Part shown: piece after piece, positions 48,319 to 56,628 of the stretch
Layout: each line of letters begins with the position of its first letter
How positions within the stretch are numbered: position 1 is the first letter of the stretch
Assembly (NCBI RefSeq): GCF_011045125.1
Contig: NZ_JAAKZF010000001.1
Span: 186,001-250,000 of the forward strand
Direction: 5' to 3'
From: Allomesorhizobium camelthorni
GTDB lineage: Bacteria; Pseudomonadota; Alphaproteobacteria; Rhizobiales; Rhizobiaceae
DNA: 64,000 nucleotides
Made by a program: the position numbers and the translations under genes
The notes under the pieces: generated by a model
What the model was told of the DNA's origin: nothing
Databases searched by the model: none
Seen by the model: the letters and a program-made list of their open reading frames with translations, nothing else

Positions 48319-48867
48319 TCATTGTCTGCTCTCCGGCGCGTAATGGAGGATGACAACACCTGACTTGAGCGTCCTCGTCTCCAGATGCTTCAGGGGTATC
48401 CGGTTCGGGCCGCCCTTGAAGAACGGCGTGCCTCTCCCGAGAATGACGGGGTTGATCCCGAGGTGATACTCGTCGATCAGGCCGTGCTCCATCAGGGTCG
48501 CCGTGAGGTCGGCGCTGCCGAACACGAAGATGTCTCCGCCGTCCCTGGTCTTCAGCTTGGAGACTTCTTCCGCGACATTGCCGTTGAAGAGCTTCGTGTT
48601 GTTCCAGTCGGCGCTTTTCAGCGTGCGCGAGAAGACCACCTTCTCGATCTTGTTCATGAAGTCCGCGATCCAGCCTTGCTCGGACGGCCAATAGGCTGCC
48701 ATGAGCTCGTAGGTCACGCGGCCGAAGATCAGCGTGTCGGCCTTTTCCTGGGTCTCTCGAATGTAGTTCTCGAGTTCTTCTTCGAAGACGAACCAGCTGA
48801 TGTCCCTGTCCGGACCTTCGAAGATGCCGTCGACGGTCACCATGTCCCATATGATCAGTTTTCTCAT
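48319..48867 (-). CDS. Dihydrofolate reductase / RibD C-terminal domain protein
   Basis: 182 residues from ATG 48867, which has GAGGAGG five bases before it. Starts RKLIIWDMVTVDGIFEGPDRD, the usual entry of the YyaP/RibD-C group; DTLIFGRVTYELMAAYWP, IFVFGSADLTATLMEHGLIDEYHL and NPVILGRGTPFF are the other conserved blocks. NADPH-binding reductase fold of unknown substrate. Last intact gene of the ArsR/SRPBCC cluster; a broken relative lies just upstream. Confidence 0.88.
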   Translation of the reverse strand: MRKLIIWDMVTVDGIFEGPDRDISWFVFEEELENYIRETQEKADTLIFGRVTYELMAAYWPSEQGWIADFMNKIEKVVFSRTLKSADWNNTKLFNGNVAEEVSKLKTRDGGDIFVFGSADLTATLMEHGLIDEYHLGINPVILGRGTPFFKGGPNRIPLKHLETRTLKSGVVILHYAPESRQ

Positions 48868-48908
48868 AGAACCCTCCTCGTCGTGTATCCCTTTGTGAAT
48901 TCTCGGCC

Positions 48909-49100
48909 CTATCCCGCTAAGCGGAAGCGCATGTTGGTGATTTGCCCCGCTTCCGAGACCTCGGTCTTCTTCTCCAGCCTGACCGGCTCCGGGCCCTTCT
49001 GACTGAAGAGGCGGATGCCGTCGCCGATGAAGACTGGCGCGACATGGATGAGGACCTCGTCCACGAGCCCTAATTCGAACCGACGGGAAGTCGCAGCATT
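48909..49100 (-). pseudogene. C-terminal remnant of a second dihydrofolate-reductase-like gene
   Basis: Following the SRPBCC stop in the same frame are about 60 open codons that read as the last third of a RibD-C/DHFR-like protein: ELGLVDEVLIHVAPVFIGDG, then IRLFSQKG and a final strand, ending in TAG at 48909. The N-terminal two thirds with the NADPH site are gone and there is no start codon with a ribosome site. It matches the C-terminus of the intact neighbour only as a family member, so it is probably a different paralogue lost by deletion. Confidence 0.8.
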
Positions 49101-50027
49101 TCAGCGGGATGCGACGAAGCGTTCCAGTTTGCCCAGGGTTTGCAGTCCCAGTTCCACGGCACCGAAGCCCTTCGCCTCCTGGAACTCGGCAGCCGTGCTG
49201 AATACCATGCCCAGCGTTACCTTCGTTGCCCCGTCCTGATCCTCGAACGAGGCCCAGGCGTCGGCATGTTTCGGCCCGTTTTCGCCCCAATGCAGCGTAT
49301 AGCCGATCCTCTCCTCGGGCCGGACCTCGTTATAGAGATGGTGGTTCGGGAAGACCGTGCCGTCAGGCGCGATCATGTCGAATACCCATTCGCCGCCCGC
49401 TCGCAAGTCGATCCTCTTCGTTCGACAGGAGAAGCCTTCCGGCCCCCACCATTGCGGCAGCGTTTCAGAGTTCATCCACGCGCCCCACACGATGGATCGC
49501 GGCGCCTGAATCACCCGCTGCAGCACCATGGTCCGTTCAGCCGCGCCTGCGAGGTTATCCAGCCCGGCGCCGAAGCCTTCCCGGTAGCCCGCCTCCATGT
49601 CCTGCGCCAGCGATGAAAGCTGCACCGTCACGACCAGCCGGCTGCGCTCGTGCGTTCCCGAGATATCCGCCGTCACCAGCGCGACCGATTGCGTCACGCC
49701 TTCGGATGAGATCACCTCGTAGTTCACGCTGCACAGCGCCGGCTGCAACGCCAGCCAGCCGCACTCGCAGCGGATGTCCGGATGGCCCTCTACCTTGCAG
49801 AGCGAGACCTCGCGTCCACCCACCCTGGTGTCGGCCTCCAAGAACTCCACGGTGACCGAGGGCGATGGCGCAGCCCAGATCGCCCGCGCGGCCGGGGCCG
49901 TCCATGCCTCCCACAGCACCGCCGATGGGGCGGCAATGTCCCGTTCGAAGGTGAGCGTCGCAAAGCGGCCCTTCCTATTATCAGGCACCGCACGGGTCGC
50001 ACTGGTTGTAGCGAGGTTCTGTGTCAT
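49101..50027 (-). CDS. SRPBCC (AHSA1-type) protein, two tandem domains
   Basis: 308 residues. The first AHSA1-like domain (about 20-150) begins FERDIAAPSAVLWEAWTAP with R-VGGRE; the second (about 165-305) has LQRVIQAPRSIVWGAW, LPQWWGPEGF and RAGGEWVFDM. The fold binds hydrophobic ligands. The start overlaps the ArsR stop (ATGA). ArsR plus AHSA1 is a recurrent pair in bacteria with no settled function. Confidence 0.88.
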   Translation of the reverse strand: MTQNLATTSATRAVPDNRKGRFATLTFERDIAAPSAVLWEAWTAPAARAIWAAPSPSVTVEFLEADTRVGGREVSLCKVEGHPDIRCECGWLALQPALCSVNYEVISSEGVTQSVALVTADISGTHERSRLVVTVQLSSLAQDMEAGYREGFGAGLDNLAGAAERTMVLQRVIQAPRSIVWGAWMNSETLPQWWGPEGFSCRTKRIDLRAGGEWVFDMIAPDGTVFPNHHLYNEVRPEERIGYTLHWGENGPKHADAWASFEDQDGATKVTLGMVFSTAAEFQEAKGFGAVELGLQTLGKLERFVASR

Positions 50028-50365
50028 TCTTCGCTGTCCTTCATCATATTCATCACAAATGCATCGAACCGGTCGAGCCGAGCCTCCCAGATGGCCCGCT
50101 GTTCATCGAGCCATGTCCGCACCGGATCCAGAGCCTCGGGTACGATGGCGCAGGTGCGTATCCGCCCGTCCTTGGACGTGGTGATCAACCCTGCCTCCTC
50201 CAGCACGGAAAGGTGCCGCATCACCGTGGGCAGCCGCAGTCCCGTGGGGCCGGCCAGATCCGTTACCCGCGCAGGTGTTTCGGCGAGCCGGGTCAGGATC
50301 GACCGGCGGGTCGGGTCGGCGAGCGCGTGGAAGAGCAGCGAGAGATCAGGATCATGCTTAGCCAT
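50024..50365 (-). CDS. ArsR-family transcriptional regulator
   Basis: 113 residues. Winged helix: LFHALADPTRRSILTRLAETPARVTDL, quoted in part (ALADPTRRSIL is the signature), recognition helix in GLRLPTVMRHLSVLEEAGLI, wing KDGRIRTCAI. No ArsR-type metal-binding cysteine pair is seen (the only Cys is in the wing). First gene of the minus-strand cluster ArsR / SRPBCC / DHFR-like; it probably controls these genes. Confidence 0.9.
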   Translation of the reverse strand: MAKHDPDLSLLFHALADPTRRSILTRLAETPARVTDLAGPTGLRLPTVMRHLSVLEEAGLITTSKDGRIRTCAIVPEALDPVRTWLDEQRAIWEARLDRFDAFVMNMMKDSEE

Positions 50366-50586
50366 GTCGCTAACTATCGCCCATCTGCCGGTGACGCAAG
50401 CGAAAACTTCGTCAAGTAGCTAAGTTTTTTTCCGCCCAACGCGCCGAGTTCTTGGAGCAGGCGGCTTCCGTTGCCGAGTCCGCTGAGAAGTTGCTCGCAG
50501 CGATGCGAGCGCAGGCCCTGGAAAACGACGGCTCAAGTCGCGCAGCCGTCTTGTGCCTGTTCGCGACACCCGGTAGCGTTGCCGGC

Positions 50587-50770
50587 GATGGTTCCCCGAA
50601 CGCGCGAGCGCAAGGGGTGAAAAGGGAACACGGTGCGGCTCTTTCGTTCGAGCCAATGCCGTGGCTGCCCCCGCAACTGTAAGCGGTGAGCAACGCTCGA
50701 CAACGCCACTGATCAGACGATCGGGAAGGCAGAGCAATGCGGAGACCCGCGAGCCAGGAGACCTGCCATC
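50587..50770 (+). promoter_or_regulatory. Cobalamin riboswitch
   Basis: All blocks are in order: GGTTCCCC...GGGAACACGGTG at the start, the core GCTGCCCCCGCAACTGTAAGCGG (key part CCCGCAACTGTAAG), GCCACTG, CGGGAAGGC, and the B12 box GAGCCAGGAGACCTGCC at 50752-50768. It precedes the ABC importer on the same strand and should shut it off when adenosylcobalamin is plentiful. Confidence 0.95.
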
Positions 50771-50809
50771 GCGTGAGTACTCGAACCGGACGGGGTGTGC
50801 CGGGAGGAA

Positions 50810-50962
50810 ATGACGTGCAGCGGTCTTCGGTCGGCACGATCAGCTTCCTTCCGTGATCTATCGGAAGGAAATGAGCGGTTGCAGAAGAACAATTCAGCCA
50901 AGCAGTGCGATTTCGTTGCGGTTTTCCGGCAGTCCGCCTCCGGAATCGGGCAGCGGCCATGA
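50810..50962 (+). CDS. Possible 50-aa leader ORF between riboswitch and importer
   Basis: ATG at 50810 follows GGGAGGAA almost directly (two bases after GGAGG, closer than ideal). The frame runs 50 codons to a TGA that overlaps the ATG of the importer ATPase (ATGA). The peptide is Ser/Arg-rich and matches no family I know. The coupled overlap is its best support; chance is not excluded. Confidence 0.3.
   Translation: MTCSGLRSARSASFRDLSEGNERLQKNNSAKQCDFVAVFRQSASGIGQRP
50845..50870 (+). promoter_or_regulatory. Hairpin holding a ribosome-site-like sequence
   Basis: TTCCTTCC pairs with GGAAGGAA over a ten-base loop. The second arm is a strong Shine-Dalgarno-like run ending directly at an ATG. 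Located between the B12 box and the ATPase gene, it could be an expression-platform element. Confidence 0.4.
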
Positions 50963-51747
50963 CCGCGCCTTTGTTAACCGCACGCGCGCTCAGCTTTCGA
51001 TCGCAGTCCGGGCGACTGCTCGTCGACAATGTCGATCTGCGAATAGCCGCCGGCGAGAGGCTGGCAATCACCGGACCGAACGGCGCGGGCAAGACCACGC
51101 TTTTGCGCATGCTTGCAGGCGCGCTCCGCCCGGCCAGCGGCGAGGTGCTTCTCGGCGACCGCCGTCTGAGCGACCTTTCCAGTGTCGAACGGGCGCGCAG
51201 CATCGCGATCGTCGGCCAGATCGACCAGCCCGATCCGCGTTTGTCGGTCGTCGACTACGTGTCGCTCGGACGTATCCCGCATTCCCCCAGCCGAAATAGA
51301 CGCAACGAAGCCGAGATCGTGCGCAATGCGCTCGACCGCATCTCGATCGACCATTTCAAGGATCGCCCTATCGGCTCGCTTTCCGGTGGAGAGAGGCAGC
51401 GTGCGCAACTGGCCCGCGCCATCGCGCAGGAGCCGAAGATCCTCTTCCTCGACGAGCCGACCAACCACCTCGATCCCAGGGCGCGCGCCGAACTGCTCGA
51501 TCTCGTATCCCGCCTGTCGATCACGGTCGTCGCGGTGCTGCACGATCTGCCCCTGGTCGCCTCCTTCGCCACCAGGGTCGCTGTCATGAACGAGGCCAGG
51601 CTTCACGCGCACGGCACGCCCCGCGAGACGCTGACGCAATCCGTCGTCCGGCAGGTTTTCTCGATCGACGTCTTCCGTTTGCGCCACCCGGCCGAGGATC
51701 GCGAACTGACGGTGTTCGACGTGCCAAAAATCCATCCTTTCCCATAA
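50959..51747 (+). CDS. Cobalamin-type ABC importer, ATPase
   Basis: 262 residues from ATG 50959. Walker A GPNGAGKTT, Q-loop in IVGQIDQPD, signature LSGGERQRAQLARA, Walker B ILFLDEPTNHLD and the H-loop VAVLHDLPL. It is of the BtuD/FecE/FhuC group. The cobalamin riboswitch upstream points to a corrinoid substrate rather than iron. Binding-protein gene follows after 19 bp. Confidence 0.92.
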   Translation: MTAPLLTARALSFRSQSGRLLVDNVDLRIAAGERLAITGPNGAGKTTLLRMLAGALRPASGEVLLGDRRLSDLSSVERARSIAIVGQIDQPDPRLSVVDYVSLGRIPHSPSRNRRNEAEIVRNALDRISIDHFKDRPIGSLSGGERQRAQLARAIAQEPKILFLDEPTNHLDPRARAELLDLVSRLSITVVAVLHDLPLVASFATRVAVMNEARLHAHGTPRETLTQSVVRQVFSIDVFRLRHPAEDRELTVFDVPKIHPFP

Positions 51748-51766
51748 CCGCACAAAGGAACCCGAC

Positions 51767-52711
51767 ATGAGGCGTTATTCCATTTCGCTCGCATTTGCGC
51801 TTTTCGCCGCCCCGGCATGGGCATTCCCGGTGACCGTCGACAATTGCGGAACACCTCTGACCTTCGAAAGCGCGCCCAAGCGCGCCGTCATCCAGGACCT
51901 CAACATGACTGAAATGGCGTTCGCACTGGGCCTGCAGCCCTCGATCGTCGGCCTGACCGGGATTACCGGCTGGTACAAGGTCGGCCCGGAATTTGCCGCG
52001 CAGCAGGGCTCCATTCCGGAACTGGCGCCAAAATATCCGACCATCGAGAACCTCGTGGCGGTTCAGCCGGATTTCTTCTTCGCCGGCTGGTATTACGGCA
52101 TGAAGCCGGGTGGCGACGTGACCCCGGACACGCTCGCCCCCTACGGCATCAAGACGCTGGTGCTGACAGAAAGCTGCGTCCATCTCCAGAAGGACCGGCC
52201 CGCCGCCTCGCTCGACCTTCTTTTCGGCGACATGGAGAAGCTGGGAAAGATCTTCGGCAAGGAGCACGAGGCCGAAGCGCTGATCGCCAAATGGAAAAAC
52301 GAGCTGGAAACGATCAAGGACAAGGCGCCCGCGGGTGAAACCCGGGTATTCCTCTACGATTCGGGCGAAGACAAGCCGTTCACGGCCGGCAAATTCGCGA
52401 TTCCGACGGCGATGATCGAGGCGGCCGGCGGCAGGAACATCATGGCGGATCTGGAAACCAGCTGGGGCACGACCGATTGGGAGACGGTGGCGACGCGCAA
52501 TCCCGAGTTCCTCATCCTGCTGGATTACCAGGATGACGCCGGATACCGGAAGCTGCTCGATTTCCTGAAGGCGCACCCGGCGATGAAGGAGACCGATGCG
52601 GTCAGGAACGAGCGGTTCGTCGCGCTGCGCTACGCCGAACTGACACCCGGACCGGCCAATATCGAGGGCATCCGCAAGATCGCCAAGGCAATGCACCCGG
52701 AAGCGTTTTGA
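51767..52711 (+). CDS. Cobalamin-type ABC importer, periplasmic binding protein
   Basis: 314 residues with a signal peptide (RRYSISLAFALFAAPAWA). Class III binding protein: VTVDNCGTPLTFESAPKRAV at the start, APKYPTIENLVAVQPDFFFA (N-lobe strand and helix), the rigid helix around KLGKIFGKEHEAEAL, and the C-lobe from ETRVFLYDSG. BtuF/FecB-like. The signal peptide has no lipobox, so it is a soluble periplasmic protein. It overlaps or abuts the permease gene. Confidence 0.9.
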   Translation: MRRYSISLAFALFAAPAWAFPVTVDNCGTPLTFESAPKRAVIQDLNMTEMAFALGLQPSIVGLTGITGWYKVGPEFAAQQGSIPELAPKYPTIENLVAVQPDFFFAGWYYGMKPGGDVTPDTLAPYGIKTLVLTESCVHLQKDRPAASLDLLFGDMEKLGKIFGKEHEAEALIAKWKNELETIKDKAPAGETRVFLYDSGEDKPFTAGKFAIPTAMIEAAGGRNIMADLETSWGTTDWETVATRNPEFLILLDYQDDAGYRKLLDFLKAHPAMKETDAVRNERFVALRYAELTPGPANIEGIRKIAKAMHPEAF

Positions 52712-52719
52712 GTCGGGCG

Positions 52720-53730
52720 ATGAGCGCCAGATACCACCTGAGCATGGCGGCCGGGGCGGCTGCCATCGCCGCGCTGGCGCTGCTTTCGATCGCCTATGGC
52801 TCGACCGTCATCCCGGTTTCGGAGGTGATCGCCGCGCTGGCCGGCGCACTCGGTTTCGAGGGGGGAGACGTCTCCGGCCCGGTCGGCAGGATCGTCGTCG
52901 ACCTCCGCTTGCCGCGGACGCTGCTCGCAATATCCGTCGGCTCCGGCCTCGGCATCGTCGGGGCTCTGCTGCAAACCGTGACCCGCAACGACCTCGCTGA
53001 CCCTTTCCTGTTCGGCTTGTCCTCCGGGGCGGCCGCCGGCGCTGTCTCGGTCATCACCATTTTCGGTGACCGGTTCGGAGTCTGGACCTTGCCGGCGGCC
53101 GCCTTCACGGGCGGAATACTTGCCGCGGGCGTCGTTCTCCTGCTCGTCAGCCGCGTTCGCGGCCAGGGGCCGGAGCGGCTGATCCTCGCCGGCCTCGCCG
53201 TATCTTTCCTTTTCATCGCCCTTACCAACTACATGGTTTTCGCGGGCGACCAGCGCGCCGCGCACTCGGTCCTGTTCTGGACGATGGGCGGCCTCGGGCT
53301 CGCCCGCTGGGACAACATCTTTCTTGCGGCAGCCGGCAGCCTAACCATCCTGGCCTTCGCCCTCTACAACAACCGCAAGCTCGACGCGCTGCTGGCCGGC
53401 GAAAGCACAGCCGAAAGCCTTGGCGTCGACGTGGCGCGGTTTCGCGCCCTCGTCTTCATCGCCTCGGCATTCTCGACGGCGGTCCTGGTGTCGGTTGCCG
53501 GCGTCATCGGCTTCGTCGGCCTGATGATCCCGCATCTGGCAAGGCGCGCCGCCGGTCCGCTCCACGTCCGGCTGGCGGTCGCCTCCGCCGTGTTCGGCGC
53601 GGCGCTGATCCTGGCCAGCGACGTTCTGGCCAGGACCATGCTGCCGCCGCAGGAATTGCCGATAGGCATCGTCACCAGCTCGATCGGCGCACTCTTCGTG
53701 GTGGCCATGCTGCTGCGACGCGGAAGCTGA
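52720..53730 (+). CDS. Cobalamin-type ABC importer, permease (FecCD/BtuC family)
   Basis: 336 residues from ATG 52720; TTG 52708 overlapping the previous stop is the alternative. About ten membrane segments. VDLRLPRTLLAISVGSGLGIVGALLQ and DPFLFGLSSGAAAGA, in part LRLPRTLLA and NDLADPF, are FecCD signatures; VSVAGVIGFVGLMIPHLARR is the loop that contacts the ATPase. Completes the importer ATPase-binding protein-permease. No outer-membrane BtuB gene is seen in the window. Confidence 0.93.
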   Translation: MSARYHLSMAAGAAAIAALALLSIAYGSTVIPVSEVIAALAGALGFEGGDVSGPVGRIVVDLRLPRTLLAISVGSGLGIVGALLQTVTRNDLADPFLFGLSSGAAAGAVSVITIFGDRFGVWTLPAAAFTGGILAAGVVLLLVSRVRGQGPERLILAGLAVSFLFIALTNYMVFAGDQRAAHSVLFWTMGGLGLARWDNIFLAAAGSLTILAFALYNNRKLDALLAGESTAESLGVDVARFRALVFIASAFSTAVLVSVAGVIGFVGLMIPHLARRAAGPLHVRLAVASAVFGAALILASDVLARTMLPPQELPIGIVTSSIGALFVVAMLLRRGS

Positions 53731-53760
53731 CCGGCCTCCGCTTCGCAATTCTGCTGCAAT

Positions 53761-53776
53761 GCAATATGTATATTGC
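53761..53776. promoter_or_regulatory. Palindrome upstream of 3-hydroxybutyrate dehydrogenase
   Basis: GCAATAT-GT-ATATTGC, a perfect 16-bp inverted repeat 24 bp before the start codon, preceded by CTGCTGCAATGCA and followed by another GCAATAT. It is well placed for an operator. PhaR or another regulator could bind here; not shown. Confidence 0.5.
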
Positions 53777-53800
53777 GGCGCAATATCACGGAGAAGCATC

Positions 53801-54583
53801 ATGACCGTCAGAAGGACTGCCATCGTCACCGGCTCGACCTCGGGCATCGGCCTGGCAATAGCCCATGCGCTTGCAGCCGAAGGCTGCAACGTCGTCGTCA
53901 ACTCCTTTTCGGATACGCCGCAGGACCACGCGATCGCCGAGGCGATCGCCAAGGAGCATCCGGGCGAGGCCGTCTACATCAAGGCCGACATGTCGAATGC
54001 CTTCGAATGCCGGGCGCTGGTGGAGCGGGCGGCGGAGAAATTCGGCTCGGTCGACATCCTCGTCAACAACGCCGGCATCCAGCATGTCGCGCCGGTGGAA
54101 GAATTCCCGGTCGAGAAATGGGATGCGATCATCGCGATCAACCTCACTTCGGCCTTCCACACCATCGCAGCCGCTGTGCCCCTGATGAAAAAGGCCGGCG
54201 GCGGGCGCATCGTCAACATCGCCTCGGCGCACGGGCTGATCGCCTCGCCGTTCAAATCGGCCTATGTATCGGCCAAGCACGGCATTATGGGCCTGACCAA
54301 GACGGTCGCCCTGGAGCTGGCGCGCGACAAGATAACCTGCAATGCGATCTGCCCCGGCTATGTGCTGACGCCGCTGGTCGAGGCGCAGATTCCGGACCAG
54401 ATGAAGGCGCACGGCATGGACCGCGAGACGGTCATCCGCGAGGTCATGCTTGACCGGCAGCCGACCAAGGAATTCGTGACCGTCGAGGAGATCGCGGCCG
54501 CGGTTTCGTTCCTGTGCTCGCCGGCCGCCGCCCAGATCAACGGCACGCACATCTCGGTCGATGGCGGCTGGACGGCGGAGTGA
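53801..54583 (+). CDS. bdhA: 3-hydroxybutyrate dehydrogenase
   Basis: 260 residues from ATG 53801 (ACGGAGAAG ribosome site). Short-chain dehydrogenase: TGSTSGIGLAIAHALA, NNAGIQHVAPVEEFPVEKWD with the first four being the family motif, catalytic Ser in IASAHGLIAS and Y-x-x-x-K in AYVSAKHG. QHVAPVE, CNAICPGYVLTPLVE and DRQPTKEF are typical of BdhA. Oxidises D-3-hydroxybutyrate to acetoacetate, the breakdown side of the PHB cycle whose synthesis genes are at 34.4-36.4 kb. Confidence 0.94.
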   Translation: MTVRRTAIVTGSTSGIGLAIAHALAAEGCNVVVNSFSDTPQDHAIAEAIAKEHPGEAVYIKADMSNAFECRALVERAAEKFGSVDILVNNAGIQHVAPVEEFPVEKWDAIIAINLTSAFHTIAAAVPLMKKAGGGRIVNIASAHGLIASPFKSAYVSAKHGIMGLTKTVALELARDKITCNAICPGYVLTPLVEAQIPDQMKAHGMDRETVIREVMLDRQPTKEFVTVEEIAAAVSFLCSPAAAQINGTHISVDGGWTAE

Positions 54584-54594
54584 GATGGGGCATT

Positions 54595-54738
54595 CCCTTC
54601 TCCCCTTCCACGGGGAGAAGGTGGCCCGCCCCTCCGATAAACTCGGGAGGCCGGATGAGGGGCAGCGTCAACTGCCGAAAGTTTGCGCCGCCCCTCATCT
54701 GCCTGCCGGCATCTTCTCCCCGTTCACGGGGAGAAGGG
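54595..54738. repeat. Palindromic intergenic repeat upstream of the patatin gene
   Basis: Begins CCCTTCTCCCC and ends GGGGAGAAGGG; each end holds its own small hairpin (CTTCTCCCC/GGGGAGAAG). Inner segments GATGAGGGGC and GCCCCTCATC are inverse copies. A rhizobial-type element different from that at 22199. Confidence 0.7.
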
Positions 54739-54787
54739 CGCTTTCGCCACCGCTGCAACCACTTCCGCAACGCAGAAGGATGCATTC

Positions 54788-55918
54788 ATGACCACCAACG
54801 GCCATGCCTCGGATAAAAAACCGATCAACATCGCGTTGCAGGGCGGCGGCTCGCACGGCGCGTTTTCCTGGGGCGTGCTCGACCGGCTGATCGAGGACGG
54901 GCGGCTGGAATTCGCCGCCATATCCGGCACCAGCGCCGGCGCGATGAACGCGGTGGCGCTCGCCGACGGCTGGGTGCGCGGCGGCGCCGATGGCGCGCGG
55001 CAGAAGCTTTACGATTTCTGGCGCGCCGTGGCGCAAAAGGGCCGCTTCAGCCCGGTGCAGCGCACGCCCTGGGATGTCGCCTGGGGCAACTGGTCGGTGG
55101 AGAACACGCCGGGCTATATCTGGTACGATGCGGTGTCGCGCATGCTTTCGCCCTATGTCGCCAACCCGCTCAACCTCAATCCGCTGCGCGATGCGGTCCG
55201 CGACGAGATCGACTTCGACAATGTCCGCGCCTGCAAGGCGATGAAGCTGTTCATCTCGGCGACGAATGTCGAAACCGGCCAGCTTCGCGTCTTCAACCCG
55301 GACGAGATCGACATCGACGTGATCATGGCCTCGGCCTGCCTGCCACAGCTTTTCCAGGCGGTCGAGATCGACGGAAAACCCTATTGGGACGGCGGCTACG
55401 GCGGAAATCCGGCGATCTATCCGTTCTTCAAGGCGACGGAGACCGAGGATGTGCTTCTGGTGCAGATCAACCCGGTGATCCGCGAGGGGACGCCGAAATC
55501 CGCCAACGAAATACAGAACCGCATCGACGAGATCACCTTCAATGCCGGGCTGCTGAGGGAATTCCGCGCCATTGCCTTCATCAAGGACCTGATCGCGGCC
55601 GGACGGCTGCCGCATGGCGAGTTCCGCGACATCCGCATGCATCGCATCGACGCGGACGAGGCGTTCAAGGATCTGTCGGCCTCTTCGAAGGTCAATGCCG
55701 AATGGGCGTTCCTCGAATATCTGCGCGATCTCGGCCGCACCGCCGCCAGCGACTGGCTCGAGGAGAACTACGATGCCGTGGGCGAACGGCCGACGCTCGA
55801 CCTTTCCGGCGATCTCGACGAGGAGTACCGTCCTATGCGCAGCAAGGGTCTCGGCAAGCGGGTGCAGGAATTCATGGCGACGCACAAGAAGCCCGCAGCG
55901 GCACGGCGCAGGGCTTAG
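54788..55918 (+). CDS. Patatin-like phospholipase
   Basis: 376 residues from ATG 54788. Oxyanion-hole motif LQGGGSHGAFSWGVLD, nucleophile Ser in ISGTSAGAMNA, and the dyad Asp in WDGGYGGNP. Length and the ending (AAARRRA-type basic tail) fit bacterial patatins found near PHB genes, where some may act on granules or lipids. No signal peptide is seen. The start lies close after the palindromic repeat. Confidence 0.9.
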   Translation: MTTNGHASDKKPINIALQGGGSHGAFSWGVLDRLIEDGRLEFAAISGTSAGAMNAVALADGWVRGGADGARQKLYDFWRAVAQKGRFSPVQRTPWDVAWGNWSVENTPGYIWYDAVSRMLSPYVANPLNLNPLRDAVRDEIDFDNVRACKAMKLFISATNVETGQLRVFNPDEIDIDVIMASACLPQLFQAVEIDGKPYWDGGYGGNPAIYPFFKATETEDVLLVQINPVIREGTPKSANEIQNRIDEITFNAGLLREFRAIAFIKDLIAAGRLPHGEFRDIRMHRIDADEAFKDLSASSKVNAEWAFLEYLRDLGRTAASDWLEENYDAVGERPTLDLSGDLDEEYRPMRSKGLGKRVQEFMATHKKPAAARRRA

Positions 55919-55926
55919 CGAATGCG

Positions 55927-56520
55927 TTAGGCCCGAATTGCGATCTCGACCACCCTGACCAGCCCGCGGGCGGCGACATGCTGCTCCTCGGGATCGGGAA
56001 TGCGCATCTTCATGCCTTCAAGTCCGTCGAGCAGCAGAGCCGAGAGCAGCGGAGCCGACAGGCCCCGCGCCTGGAGGTCGACGCCGTTGCGCCGGGCTTC
56101 GTCCGCGACCGCGGCTTCCACGAGAGCGCCGAGCCGGCTGCGCCAGGTGGCATGGAGATCGCCCGCAAGCCTGCTCTTCATGTCGAGAATTTCGGCGCCG
56201 TGCGGGGACGCCGCGATGTGCCGCATCATCGCGATCAGGCACTCCTCGATCATCGTCATCATCCGCTCGGCGAAAGGCCCCTCGCGCCGCAGGATGACGC
56301 CTGCCTGCGCGACCGAACCTTCCAGAAGCTGCTCGGCGATGGCCCGGTAGATATCGGTCTTGTTCTTGAACAGGAGGTAGAGCGCCGGCCGCGACATTTC
56401 CGCCGCGCTGGCGATGTCGCCCATCGTCGTGCGTGAAAAGCCGTAGGCGAGGACGAGCCTCGTCGCGGCCTCGAGAATGCGGGCTCGCTTGGGGTCGGCG
56501 GGTTGGGCGTCTATCGTCAT
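55927..56520 (-). CDS. TetR-family transcriptional regulator
   Basis: 197 residues from ATG 56520 (ATG 56529 three codons earlier is possible). N-terminal helix-turn-helix: RILEAATRLVLAYGF then TTMGDIASAAEMSRPALYLLFKNK, of which the YLLFKNK end is the TetR signature. The C-terminal ligand domain is specific to itself. Divergent from the molybdenum hydroxylase genes, which it very likely controls through the dyad at 56545-56569. Confidence 0.92.
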   Translation of the reverse strand: MTIDAQPADPKRARILEAATRLVLAYGFSRTTMGDIASAAEMSRPALYLLFKNKTDIYRAIAEQLLEGSVAQAGVILRREGPFAERMMTMIEECLIAMMRHIAASPHGAEILDMKSRLAGDLHATWRSRLGALVEAAVADEARRNGVDLQARGLSAPLLSALLLDGLEGMKMRIPDPEEQHVAARGLVRVVEIAIRA

Positions 56521-56544
56521 ATTCTTCACTTCGTTAATTGTCTA

Positions 56545-56569
56545 TTGACAAAATAACAGAATTTGTCAA
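56545..56569. promoter_or_regulatory. Inverted repeat between TetR gene and hydroxylase operon
   Basis: TTGACAAA and TTTGTCAA separated by nine bases, in a 108-bp divergent intergenic region. Each arm carries a TTGACA -35-like box, one per direction, so a bound TetR dimer would cover both promoters. Confidence 0.65.
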
Positions 56570-56628
56570 GTTGTCAGAGATCGGCGTCTCGGCGCCCCCG
56601 GCAGTGGACGAAAACCAAGGGTATCCCC

